From Glandiceps talaboti (Eukaryota > Hemichordata > Enteropneusta > Spengelidae): a DNA stretch of 64,000 bases. The stretch covers positions 23,769,681 through 23,833,680 of the forward strand of contig NC_135552.1 in assembly GCF_964340395.1 (NCBI RefSeq), in the 5' to 3' direction. Both the position numbers and the translations under genes were made by a program. The notes below the pieces were generated by a model. It did not search any database. It worked only from the letters and a program-made list of their open reading frames with translations, and was not told where the DNA came from. Below, piece by piece: positions 19,076 through 30,680 of the stretch (position 1 is the stretch's first letter; the number at the start of each line of letters is the position of its first letter).

Positions 19076-21239
19076 ATGTAATATTTTGTTGATACCGTGA
19101 TAGTTCATATTTTAGAATAAGTGCATTCTTTGCAAGCCAGAATGTATTTTACCACTGATACTAATTAATGATGCCTTACAGAGAACTTTAGTTTACAACA
19201 ATTGGATAATTGTGTTGGAATCACACGAAGGATATATATACATTGTAATTTAACATTGATTGAAAGCAATATACTGACATATGTTGTATGATTGTACACA
19301 TGGCCTTTGTTGGTATCAACGTGAGTGCACTTGTGTGTACATGTTTGTCAGAAAACGCAATTATTTGACAAATATCATACTTTCTATAAACGCAATGCTG
19401 TCAGTTTGTCTGTCTGTCAGATTATGTCACCAGTACCCAGTGAATGATATACATACATACATGTAGAGGTCATAAAATTTAATCCTTTTCGAAACTGGTG
19501 TACAATGTACTAACACAAATTGGACAAGACAAGTTTCACTTTCTGTGCTTGTTGGACGGCATATTTTCCATAGTGAAGGCTTTTATGTGGACACAAAACA
19601 GAACTAGGAAAGTAAGATTATTTGTGCCTCGAAAAAAACACTGTCATGGAACATGTACAGTTGCAGTTGTACATGTAGTAGCTTTTGGTCTGTGCAAAGG
19701 GAAAGGAGATACCTGTATACATGGATGTCACACATTCTTAGTTCATATGCAGGTCTATGTATGTATGGGAAACATTTCTTTTGTCTGATATCATTTTAAC
19801 TTGATCAAATGTTGAAGAAGTCACAGCAAATACATGTACAGTACACAAAGCAAGGAAGGGAGGTACAGTAGCTGATACTCTGTTTGTAACATGCATCCAG
19901 ATTGATGATGAAGGAGAATTCAGATATATTAAGTAGGTGTATTGGCAAAGCATTCCTTGTGGTATTCATGGTAACTTGACCTTTGACCTTGTACAAGTGT
20001 GAAACTAGTTCGTTCCAATCAGCAAGTTCACATCTGAAGCATTGACCTCACTCCTGTATTTTGTGAAAATAAGCTTATGATTATTCTTTCTTTCTTTTTT
20101 TAAACTTTTTACAAGATTGAAGGTTTTAGTATGTTTTTAAAAGGGTTGAAATTCCACCATAAACAAGGCTCATAAGTGCATGCCGATAGTTCACTGTGAA
20201 TATGGTGTTCCTGTAGTCCAAGCAGACCTTGAGCAGTAGGGGAAGGGGGCTTGCACCTGAAGGACACTTGACCAACTCTTCCCCAGTGATAACAGTTTTT
20301 AAAATCAGGAACAGGAATAGTCTGGCCAGGGCATATTATCTAGTCCAGTACTTGAAAATCCCTAACCCTAATGTCACTGATTTGGTGTTTGACTTTGAAA
20401 AATAACAAAATGGCCAGAGGTAATCAACACAGCTTTGTTCAGTCTTGTCTACTTATGTTGCATGCTAGTAAAAATCCTGACAGATTATTACAATATATTA
20501 CAAATTAATCAGGAGCTCAAAATTAGCAGTAGTCAAAGGCATACATTTGTATAGACTATCAAACATTGTATCTTGACTACCAAATTTATAATGTAATATA
20601 AGTCTGGTCCACAAATATAGATACTCCAAACTTGTATGTAAGATCAGCTTCTAGGTTGAACTTGAACTTGAAGTTTTATATTCCTACTCAGTGTAAAGTC
20701 TGTTTTCAAATGTTTAGATTATTCGTGCATTGTAGAAATTTTGTAGGTGGAGTGACATATTGCACAGAATTATTAGCCAGTGCCCATGCAGTTTTACAAT
20801 CAGCCTACACTTACAATGTAATGGTTGAGGTATGTAAAGCTGAGATAAGAACTGTTTCCTGGAACATGGGAGGAAGTATTACATTTACATGTAGACTTGC
20901 TGTTATCAGGTACAAATGATAGTTTATGATGTCACTTCCAGGGCAGTGTACCTACATGTAGCCTAAACCGACTTACTGTTACTGTTGTTAAATAAATCGT
21001 TGTTAGTACTCCCCATTTTTAGATTTTTCCTGAAATAATTATGATACATTTTTGTATGTGTACACCATTTTAATCTAAATAGCTGCAAAAGCATGCCACA
21101 AAGGGTATCCCAGAGTCTTGTCATGGTATTACGATATATTGGTTTGGATAGCATCTTCCTATTAAGAAATAAGGCCTAAAGACAAGTCTGGGCTACACAT
21201 TGACATGTCTTTATTTTCAGTATAAGGGGAGTTTATTTT
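19076..21239. other. No gene recognised
   Basis: AT-rich, likely WIPF 5' intron. Frames at 19498-19788 and 20632-20919 have no recognisable domains and no clear splice borders. Confidence 0.4.
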
Positions 21240-21605
21240 ATTTTTTATTTATTTATTAAACTTTGACAATAAGTCAGGGAAAAAAAGTCACACAGGTGGC
21301 AAGCACCTATATAAGAGCAACCCTCCACATACAACAAATGGCATAAACAAACAGGAACAAAACAGTAAATACAGAATATAAAAAATATACACTAACGAAT
21401 AATATACAGGAACAGAATTAAGAAATACGACGCTTGGCACAGTGACATTAATTGGCCCATGTGCAAGTATTAAAAGACAAAAAACTATTTTCCAAAAGAT
21501 TTCTATAAAATATATTAAATAGTTTAGTGCTGTCAATGACATCAAACCTCAAGATTTCTCTTTAGAGACGATTTGATACCACAGGTAGATGTAGACTAGA
21601 AGTGT
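21240..21605 (-). mobile_element. LINE-like 3' end, reversed, plus a dispersed repeat segment
   Basis: Read on the - strand the segment runs toward an (AATAA)n-type tail at 21240-21262, like a LINE 3' UTR. Its other end (about 21522-21605, GACATCAAACCTCAAGAT ... GATTTGATACCACA) is shared with 27735-27802 and, inverted, with about 33413-33505, so it belongs to a dispersed family. Confidence 0.45.
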
Positions 21606-22267
21606 ATTGCTTGAACACTTTCAATCACTATTCTTGTACCAAGTCCGAAGACATGACAAATTGAGTTTTGTCTTATTGAAGTACTCATTTGTTATTCTGT
21701 GCTGTTGACAAGTTTTTTAATTAATCATCATACAATGTACATCAAAGTCTCCCGTCACACTGAGTTAAGTGTAAGGTTTTACTAATAAAATAACAAACAC
21801 AATTCATGCATTTACAGACAGTATGCTTTAGTTGTCATTCAAACATCAGAGAACAAGGTACAGATTTGATATCCCCCATGTATGGGGTAGCAGGAAACTG
21901 TTTTGTGATGTTTTACTTTATAACTACTGTATAGCATGCAAACATTTTTGATCCAGCCAGTAATGCCAAGATTTTTCTCCTCGGTAATATTGCAGAACTA
22001 AGTGGGGAAGAAGGGAGAAAGTACACCGGTACACTTGTAAAACTATATTTTAGAAGGAAAGCTACCAGAAATCTATGTACATGAAGAGCCGGATAGATTT
22101 TATCCACTTATGCCAATATGTACTTGTATAAGCAAAATACTGTGAAATTGCAATGTAATTTGCAACTTGGTTAATTTAGTGTGCGTAGAGTTCTTTGTCA
22201 AATCTCTGACATTTTATTGTCTGTTACAGCATCTGATGTGTATATGTGTTATCTGTTTTGTTTTCAG
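21606..22267. other. No gene recognised; intron upstream of WIPF first coding exon
   Basis: No frames or repeats of note. It ends in the acceptor GTTTTCAG at 22260-22267. Confidence 0.5.
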
Positions 22268-22313
22268 TTCATAGGAGACATTGTTGAGAGTATATCATTG
22301 GTAGGATTTGAGT

Positions 22314-25300
22314 ATGGCGCCACCGCCACCACCACCTCCCCCTCCAGGGCCACCACCACCTCCAACATTTTCAGCAGCTAATACGAAGGCACCATCTTTA
22401 TCAAAGACAGAAGTGGTTGGTCGAAATGCATTACTTTCTCAAATCCACAAGGGTCAAAGGCTAAAGAAAACAGAAACCAATGACCGAAGTGGGCCACACA
22501 TAGATAATAGTAAGTACATGTATGTTATGATTGAAGGAAGATGTACTATTAGTATTACCGTAGATATGTCACTGCATAATCAAAAATAAACGTGTTCTCT
22601 TATTCTGAAAAGTTATGGCGTTGTTTAATCTGAACCATAATATAAAATTCTTCTCAGTTTTGCTTTTTTCAGAAACTTGGTTTGCAAAGTAGCATTTCAC
22701 AAAAGTTACAATGTGTGCCCAAAACATTGCGTATAGTGTTCTCCCCAGGATAGATTGTAAGAATGACAGCTAATTTGCATGCTAATTTACATAACAATAG
22801 CATGATAATTTGCAAATTGATTCATAAATCATTAAATGCAAGCTAAGGCTTGTACATGTAACAGTGTTGTGTTTACGACATCAGATTTGCAAAGTTCTCT
22901 CGCATTTGACACCGTACTAGACTTTACTACATTGTGTCTCATGTGTACATACAACATACGTTGATACAACAGTATCCTATACATATATGTCATTGCATAT
23001 TGTAAAATAGCAAAATATACATAAAAAGCAGTATTATTTCCCACTCCAGCAAAATATCAATTTACAGGGTACTCCTCAGTGACCCTTCCTTTGGTACAAA
23101 TCATATAAAATTGAATTTTTAGTCGTACAATTTATATGAATCTCTGCCATATTGCTCACACTTGTTCACTACACTGATGGCCACACAGTTTCATTTCCTC
23201 GTGAATATGTCAAATGTCAAGTGTTTTTCTAACCAAGGAGTGTGGTCAATATGAATGTGTTACACTAAGTATGATAATGAATGTTTTATTATGTGAAAGG
23301 AAAGGTTGTAGCCAGTACACTGCTTTCCAAGTGTTCAAGACAAAAGTTAATACAAAACTTTCAGTGGTGAAAGGGTTAATGAAGTTCTGAAAGTTCGATG
23401 AACTTTGGTGTTCACTACAGAATTCACCAAATTTGATTTTACCCCAAAGTTTATCACCATATAGAAAATTATCCACATACTAGTAAATCAACTCATAGTG
23501 ACAAAGCTCACTTGTATTTTCCTTGACTGAACGAAGAAATATCTTATTCAGTGAATAAGAAATATACTTGTACCAGTGTAACCTTTCAGTTCAAAGCAGT
23601 CTGTGTAGCCAAATACTGATTTATCCTCCTGCCATGTGGGGATAATTATACGAATGCAACAACATATTCACCCACTTTAATGTTTATTTACAGAACCCAA
23701 AAGTTCCACAGTAGGAGGAGGAGGAGGAGGAGGAGGAGGAGGAGGAGGAGGAGGAGGGGGTTATGGTGGAGGAGGAGGAAGTAGCACTGTAGGAGGAGGA
23801 GGAGGAAGTGGTCTTGGGGGACTATTTGCAGGGGGAATGCCTCAACTTAGGAAAACAGGCAACAGACCCTACGGCGGTAGTAAGTTTGCTATTCCAAGCA
23901 ATTCTCTTTGATTGTGATGTCTTTGATTAGAATGACTTTATAGTTATGAAGTTCCCCATTGTCTCAATGACAACATAAATAGTAGTGTGTGCCATTTCCT
24001 TGTTTCATATATTACTAACTCCCCCATGAAATCAAGCCCCATACCAAAGAATAACTGTCTGTAATGGAATGAGGTAACTGTTCTGAAATACCATAGTGGT
24101 GTTTATTTGAGTTCTTGTACAAATCTTTCATATTGAAAATTAGAAAAATAAGTTAAGTCAAAAACAAAATTCAAAAGGGAACAAAAAAAAATGCATGTTC
24201 CCTGTTTAAATCAATTTAAATATGAAACCTCTGAAAACAGCTTTTATCATGTGAATATATAGCTGTGTCTATAAAAAGTAGGATGAAAAGCAGAACTCAG
24301 AACTCTACAACTGATTTCAGCTTTCATATCATGATCACTGTGGTTGGATTGAATAGATCTTGTTTGCATTGTTGTGAATATTGTGTGCATATTTTTACTG
24401 TGTAAAACGTGACGAAAGGGTAAATGCATATTGTCAGATAACAAATAAGTTCTGCTTACGAGGGTTCTCAGTTCCCTGTGTCGGTTGAGACCGATATATC
24501 TAGTAAAACTGTCATGCCAAAAAACATACTTCAGTGTGTGCTTTATGAACTTTGGAACTATTGAGTGCACATGAAGTATCATGTACTAATGAGCATACTT
24601 TGTTGATAACAATTGAATAATAAACATTAAATATATGACTGACTTAATTCAAGCACTTCATCAAAGTCACAGCTCAAGTCTTAACAGTCTATCTACACAA
24701 TGAATCACTTCTCTGCATTAATATTGTCTTAATACATTAACATGTAAGAGATCTGTTCCTCATTGCCTTTGTCTACAACTCTGATAATCGATATGGAAAG
24801 AGCCACCAAGTGGTTTGTGTGCAAATTCTTTTGTTTTCATATAGTAATCTCACAACTATGTACACATTGCCTTTGTAAGACGCGTAAGCTGGTTTTCAGT
24901 CTTCATGATGCCAAATGATTGATGGTAGGTGTTACTACGGGATATGGAACACAGACTACCATCCCTTGGTCCTAAGGAACCTCTGCGAAAGAAGTGAAAT
25001 TTTCCTTTTTGTGAGATTTTTAGAACTTGTCAAAAAGGAGGACACAGATCTCTTTTTTCAGCATTGCGCCATGTGTGTTCATCTCTCTTGTCTGGTTTCA
25101 TCAACAGCGCCACCACCACCAAAATCCAAACAACCCCCACCTTACAATGTAGCTGTTAATAGGAATAAAAGTTTTAAAAGAGGTAAAGCTATGGGCTTCA
25201 CCATGAGTTGCTCATTATGGTGTACATCTATGTTGTCAAATATCATTGCTAGATGATGCCACGCATATTATTTCATTCACGCTTTTCTTTCTGCATTTAT

Positions 25301-26586
25301 ATCCTTAGTTATAATTTGGTGCATGCTTGGTGTTTTTGTCCCCAGTACCACACATATATTGCAATAGTTTTAGATCCCACTGTGCTATTTGTGGCAATAA
25401 ATACATGCAGTATTTTTATATTCATTTTGCTTATTGTTTACATTGTATGTGATACTTTCGTTTTGGTATAAACATGTTCATCAGTTTGTTTGTGTTTTCA
25501 AGTTGTGGAAAGCTTTGTTCATTTGTTCACAACTGGAGGTTTGAGAAGTAAAAACATTGTCATTCTTAGATGGCTGCATAGACTGTAAGATACGCTGTGT
25601 TGCTCTGCCCTCACTGGCGTGAAAGGGGTTGACTGATGTTTGAGGGTGCCATGTCATGGCATGTCTTACAGCCGAATGCGTGCCTAGTTTATCCAAAAAT
25701 ATTTGGTAGCTACTTAACATAAAAAATAGACCTACACATATTTCATTTCTAAGTACAGATATTGTCAAACATTTGAATTTAGAAAGACATCATTGTCACT
25801 GTTCTATCATATGAGGACCAAATGAATTTGATGTTTCGTTTTGCAAATATCTCATAATCTCCAGTAGTGAATTTTGTATATTTGCTGTGTTTAGATTTAA
25901 TTCAAACATTGCATTCAGTGTTCTCCCGGAACAAAGTACATGTAACAAGGGTGCGAAGTCCTCTTGTAATTTCTAAGCACCCATCTTATTAAAATGGAAT
26001 TCATACTCCAAACATTTCATTCTCTGCCAAAAAAAAAAAAATGGTTTTGAAACAAGTAAGAGACCAAAGAATGCTCCCTTCACCTCCAGGTGGCAGCGAC
26101 TAATATACATGTACAGAAAAGTACAGAATGTGTTGGTATGGAGAACACTGCATCACGTATGTTGCATGCATCCCTGTATTCATTAGTGAAAAGAGTATTA
26201 CCATATATGTACCCTGTCTACTGAAATGTGCAATATTTGAAATGTACCAAGTTTGTCCAAACACAAGCATTGAAAATACATATGGATTTCTTTTACCTTT
26301 TGATTTTCAAGCTATATCGCACAAATTAAGTAGAAACTCAGTGTACATGTACATGTAAATATGAGTTTTCTAATACTCTCCTTTTAGTTGTAAATGGTTG
26401 AGAACCTATGTAAACAGATAAGAAGAATCAGAATGTCTCTGGAAAAAGTGAGAGAAATTGTGGAACAATTTACGCATTTGTCTTCATCAATCAAAGAAAA
26501 ACACTGCTTTATCAATTACTTTCCCATGACAGTCTTTGTGTACAATTCAGATCTTGCAAGTTGTGTTTGAATACATAGTGACATGT

Positions 26587-26677
<91 letters not shown>

Positions 26678-29600
26678 TACATACACACATACATACATAC
26701 ATACATACATACATACATGTATAATGTACCAGAAATTGTAAGTTCAAAGTTGCTATGTATTTCTGATTGGTGTCAATGTCACAAGAACTGTATTCCCAAA
26801 TACAGTTTTGAATTCCCACACAGTAATATGTTATGGTTAAATAGAACACAAGGATTAGACATTGTACAAACATTTCATGGAGTACTTTGTACCAAATTTG
26901 TTAGCTACAGTAACCAAAAAATAAACATAAAAGCTACATTAACCAAGAAATAAACATGATATACTATTTATATGTACAGTATGCTGCAGATATACCTATA
27001 GTTCAACTAATACACAGTACAAAACAAGAGATATTTTGACAGCACAATGTCTCCAAATCTATCAACACTAAGTTTTCTGTATACTTAGTATATTGATTGG
27101 ATAAAGTTCACCATTGTGAGATTTTAATTTTTATACACGCCTTGAAGATATTGTCTTTTCTTCTGCTCATTATTAATGTGGTTCCTGTGAATGGAATTTG
27201 TCACATTGATGATACAATCATTAAAATTATAGCCATCTTGGCAATAAATTGAATAATGCTTTTAGGATCAGTAAACAGTTCTTATGACATACTGTATGTA
27301 TATACTGTAAACCTGCATATTTTCACGACTAGAAAATTTTGCGATTTTACAGTCTTCATGTAGTTCACAAAGATTAATTATGCAGAAATATATATTTTCG
27401 CAACTACGGTACTTATTTTCGCGTTTTTGTTTTGTAGCGAAATTAGCGAAAATAAATCTTACGCGAACATTTCCAGGTTTACAGTATGTAAGTTATAGGG
27501 AGTGTTATCTTCAAACCAGTCACAAATTATGTTGTATGACTGGTACATCTAATTTAAAAGACTAATTTTTGATACTACACGCAAAAACATGACTTTTCAA
27601 AATATTTCAAGAAATGCACAAATCACTATATAGTATATGTAGTGATTTTGGTAAGGACAAAAATTAGATAAAATCTAGCAGGCTTTTTTCCAACCAAGAA
27701 CACTTTCCAAAATCAAGAAATGAATGTGGTAGGTAGTCTAGTGCTTTCCGACATCAAATCTCAAGATCCCACTGAGGTCAGAGATGATTCGATACCACAT
27801 TAGCATATAGAATATGAGGCAGGACACTACATCTTTATACATACAAGAAAACTTTACCATGTTCTCCTTCTCTCTTTCTCTTTAATACTGACATTAACAA
27901 ACCTCATCAGAATATCTACTGAAGACACTTAAACCCATAACAGGAAATACAGGTGACAAAAATCAATCCTACAATGATAATGTTAAAAAAAAAATTTTCA
28001 TTCTGTTTTCTTTCAGATGACTCGCATACAAGTAGTAATACAAGTAGTCATAACAAATACAACACTGGCCAGGTAAACAATAAGTTTACAGCACCACCAG
28101 CTAATACTTTTGTAAACAAGACTGGAGCAGCAGCGCCACCACCACCACCAGCTCAAACCAAAAAACCAGGTTATATGTCTGCTTCACAGCCTGGCAAACC
28201 ATATAATAGTGGACCCTCTTATAATAGTACTAACACTGTGAATAGTTCAAATAGATCGGCTGCCCCAGCGCCACCTCCACAAACAAATAAACCAGTTAAC
28301 AGACTAAGTGGTCAAGCTTGGCCACCACCACCACCACCTCCCCAACAGAATGCAAAACCACCCATTGGTCAGTATATGAATAGTGGTACAGCACCACCAC
28401 CACCACCACCACCTTCCCAACAGTGTAAACCAAGTAGTGGGATGGGAACCAGACCGTTACCAGCTACTCCTGGAGGCAGGCCTCCACCACCATCATCAGC
28501 GCCACCATCATCAGCACCGTCAACTCACATGTCGTCACGGCCATTACCAGCAAGACCGCCACAATCACCCACGGTAGGAGGAGGAAGGGAGCCACCACCA
28601 CCACCCCCTCCTACAACGTCAATCCCTACAAGGCCATCAGGTCCCCCGTCAAAACCTCCACCACCTCCCAGGGATCCTGGAAGTAGTAAACCATTACAAG
28701 GTCCACCACACGGGAGACCTGCTGCCCCACCACCTCCTAAACCAGCGGGAGCACCACCACCACTTCCTTTAGGTAGACCACCATCATTTAACAGAGGTCC
28801 AGGTGGTGGGCCACCACCCCCACCACCAGCTAGAGACAGACCTCCACCACCTCCCACACCAGGAAGAGCAGCTCCAGGGGCGCCACCACCACCACCTCCA
28901 AGCAGAGATCCTAAAAGAAGTTCAACAGGACCCAGTTCGCTGCCAGGTTTTCCTGTAGGACTACCAGGTTGGTGAATAGATATAAATACTTTTAAACTCA
29001 AGAGATCTAAGACTTAGTCCCCAGTTGTTTTGAATTTTTGTAAGGCAATATAGTTGGTCAGTTGATTTTTATCACAACAGAACTGAGGTTCAGTAGTGCC
29101 TTGTCGTGGTGAAATTGTGTGTGTGTGTATGTGTGTGTGCGTTTGTGTTTGTGAGTGCATGCATGGGTAAATGACTTAAAGTCAAAAACACCTGACTGAT
29201 TGCCTTGGGATTTGATGGAGACATTACTTTGGATGTCTAGATGAAAAATTGTTCAAATGAAGCAATGTGATCAGTGGTTTTCAAGTTACATCCAAAAGAG
29301 TGATTTTTTATCGAAGTAGCCATACTTTTACAGTGGAAGTCTACAAGATATAATGGTGATATAATGTTTCATAATCACTCGGCTAAAGTCATTTGGATGT
29401 TCCATTGTCCTGTTGGGGTGTTTTCATGTTTGAAGTGTGTTTCGCTCACTGTATATGTCAGACATTGAATTTAAATTGTGCACATTGCCATTAACAGAAT
29501 TTTGTAAAAAAAATCAACAAAATCTAAGAGTAAAATTTGATATAATAATGAGTCACAAAATGTTGATTCAATCCATTGGCATTGTTTGATTCATAATTAG

Positions 29601-30680
29601 CATTCTTTCTTCCTGACAGATTTTCAGAAAAATTAGTGTAATGGTACTAAGTTACACCTAGCAAGATTGAGATACTTTGTGACATGCAAGAAATATCAAA
29701 ATTAATGTAGTTCAAGTGTTCATCATATTATGTATTGCAGTAGCCACTTTATCAATTTTTTCACTTTGGTTACAGGTGATGAACTGGACACAAGGTTTAA
29801 ATTCAGAGATATATCCAATTTTCCATCACCTGAACCATTTGGAAAAACTACAAAGACATACCCAAGCAAGCAACCAACCAGGCAAAGTAAGTCTGTAGAT
29901 TTTTGGATTATCATAAATTGTGTATACTTGATATAGCTCAAGTTTTGAATGCCTTTGTTGCCTGTCTTTGGTTACCAGAACTTGATACTAGTTGTAATGA
30001 TACACATACTGTGCAGTGGAAGAAAGTCTAATAAAGGTCTTATTCTGAGAATGTTCGTTAGATTTCCCACTCCAATCCAGCCAAGGGCTGACACTCCTTA
30101 TTGTACTCATAGATTAGATGAACCGGTACAAAATGACTGTTTACTAGTTACATCTGACCACTAGGTGGCAGTATGATCAGTCACTGTAGAGTAGCTGATC
30201 ATGTACAGAATGACATCACTAGTTACAGCTGACCACTAGGTGGCAGTATAGTCAGTCGTGATAGATAGAGAATAACAGTTCCTTAGTTAGAGAATAACAG
30301 TTCCTTAGTTGACCACTAGATGGCAGTATAACTTAAGGTTTAATGGCAACAACCATGCTTGAAATTACAACTTCTCACTAGGGTGGTGATTAAAAGGAAA
30401 TCATCTCTGTAAAGTTTTCAGTACAAAATCAGGGTTGGAACCCTCTGATTTGTGGAGTGGAATTTACTTGTGGCAAATGTGGGGAAATCTGTATACCTGT
30501 AGAAAAAATAAGGTACTTCATTTACTCTTTACACTTACCATAGATGTCTCTCAATATTTGAAAAGTTTATTTTTGGTACAGTAAGGTATGATTTCTGAAA
30601 TTTTCTGTAAGTAAATTATTTTTGTTTTTGTCTTCTCAGGTACAAAACGTGGGCCCCCTCCTGCACCTCCAACACACTGA
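22314..30680 (+). CDS. WIPF: WAS/WASL-interacting protein (WIP/verprolin) family, 6 coding exons, ~519 aa
   Basis: Cytoplasmic actin regulator that binds actin and profilin and stabilises WASP/N-WASP. Exons, all in frame: 22314-22509 (exon begins 22268 with leader), 23694-23879, 25108-25182, 28017-28967, 29776-29886, 30640-30680. Order of parts matches human WIPF1 (503 aa). First comes an N-terminal proline run, then a WH2 actin-binding motif at residues ~36-53 (GRNALLSQIHKGQRLKKT). Next is a glycine-rich block ending GLGGLFAGGMPQLRKTGNR (exon 2), then a long proline-rich centre with many PPPPP profilin/SH3-type sites (exon 4). The C-terminal WASP-binding segment is in exon 5 (FKFRDISNFPSPEPF then KTYPSKQ), and the short tail is exon 6. 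The start is the ATG at 22314, directly followed by the conserved proline run. Which of vertebrate WIPF1/2/3 it matches is moot, since those arose by vertebrate duplication. It is regulated from an unseen upstream exon. High confidence. Confidence 0.95.
23490..23541. mobile_element. Partial copy of the 18.2-kb foldback repeat
   Basis: In WIPF intron 1. ACTCATAGTGACAA, then TATTTTCC and TGAACGAAGAAATAT, match the right arm of the element at 18305-18373 in order and spacing. Confidence 0.6.
25582..25671 (+). mobile_element. ACTGTAAG-family foldback element, copy 2
   Basis: 90 bp in WIPF intron 3. Ends ACTGTAAGATACGC and ATGTCTTACAG; inner CCCTCACTGGCG, GGGGTTGACTGATG and TTGAGGGTGCCA match copies at 15911 and 34219. 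Confidence 0.8.
26592..26718. repeat. CA then CATA microsatellite, WIPF intron 3
   Basis: About 40 CA units followed by about 10 CATA units. Frames across it are repeat translations. Confidence 0.97.
27303..27486. mobile_element. MITE with TA target, 184 bp, WIPF intron 3
   Basis: Terminal inverted repeats TACTGTAAACCTG (27303-27315) and CAGGTTTACAGTA (27474-27486) are perfect, and inner TTTTCGC/GCGAAAAT motifs also pair. The outermost TA on each side fits a TA target duplication, as for Tc1/mariner-type elements. Superfamily is inferred from this only. Confidence 0.75.
27735..27802 (+). repeat. Dispersed repeat, second copy of the 21.5-kb segment
   Basis: CTAGTGCTTTCCGACATC, AATCTCAAGATC and GATTCGATACCACA appear in the order seen at 21522-21583. 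In WIPF intron 3. Confidence 0.6.
30158..30327 (+). promoter_or_regulatory. Three CTCF-like sites, WIPF last intron
   Basis: CCACTAGGTGGCAGT occurs at 30158-30172 and 30233-30247, and CCACTAGATGGCAGT at 30313-30327. All face the same way and are followed by AT. Each fits the animal CTCF core CCASYAGRKGGCRS completely. They sit in a local imperfect duplication with a period of about 75-80 bp. Function is inferred from the motif alone. Confidence 0.55.

Noticed and set aside
26083-26096. CCTCCAGGTGGCAG, a CTCF-like sequence
   Set aside because: Third base deviates from the core consensus and it is isolated; kept out of the feature list.
28525-29001. 158-residue glycine-rich - strand frame
   Set aside because: Shadow of the proline-rich WIPF exon 4.
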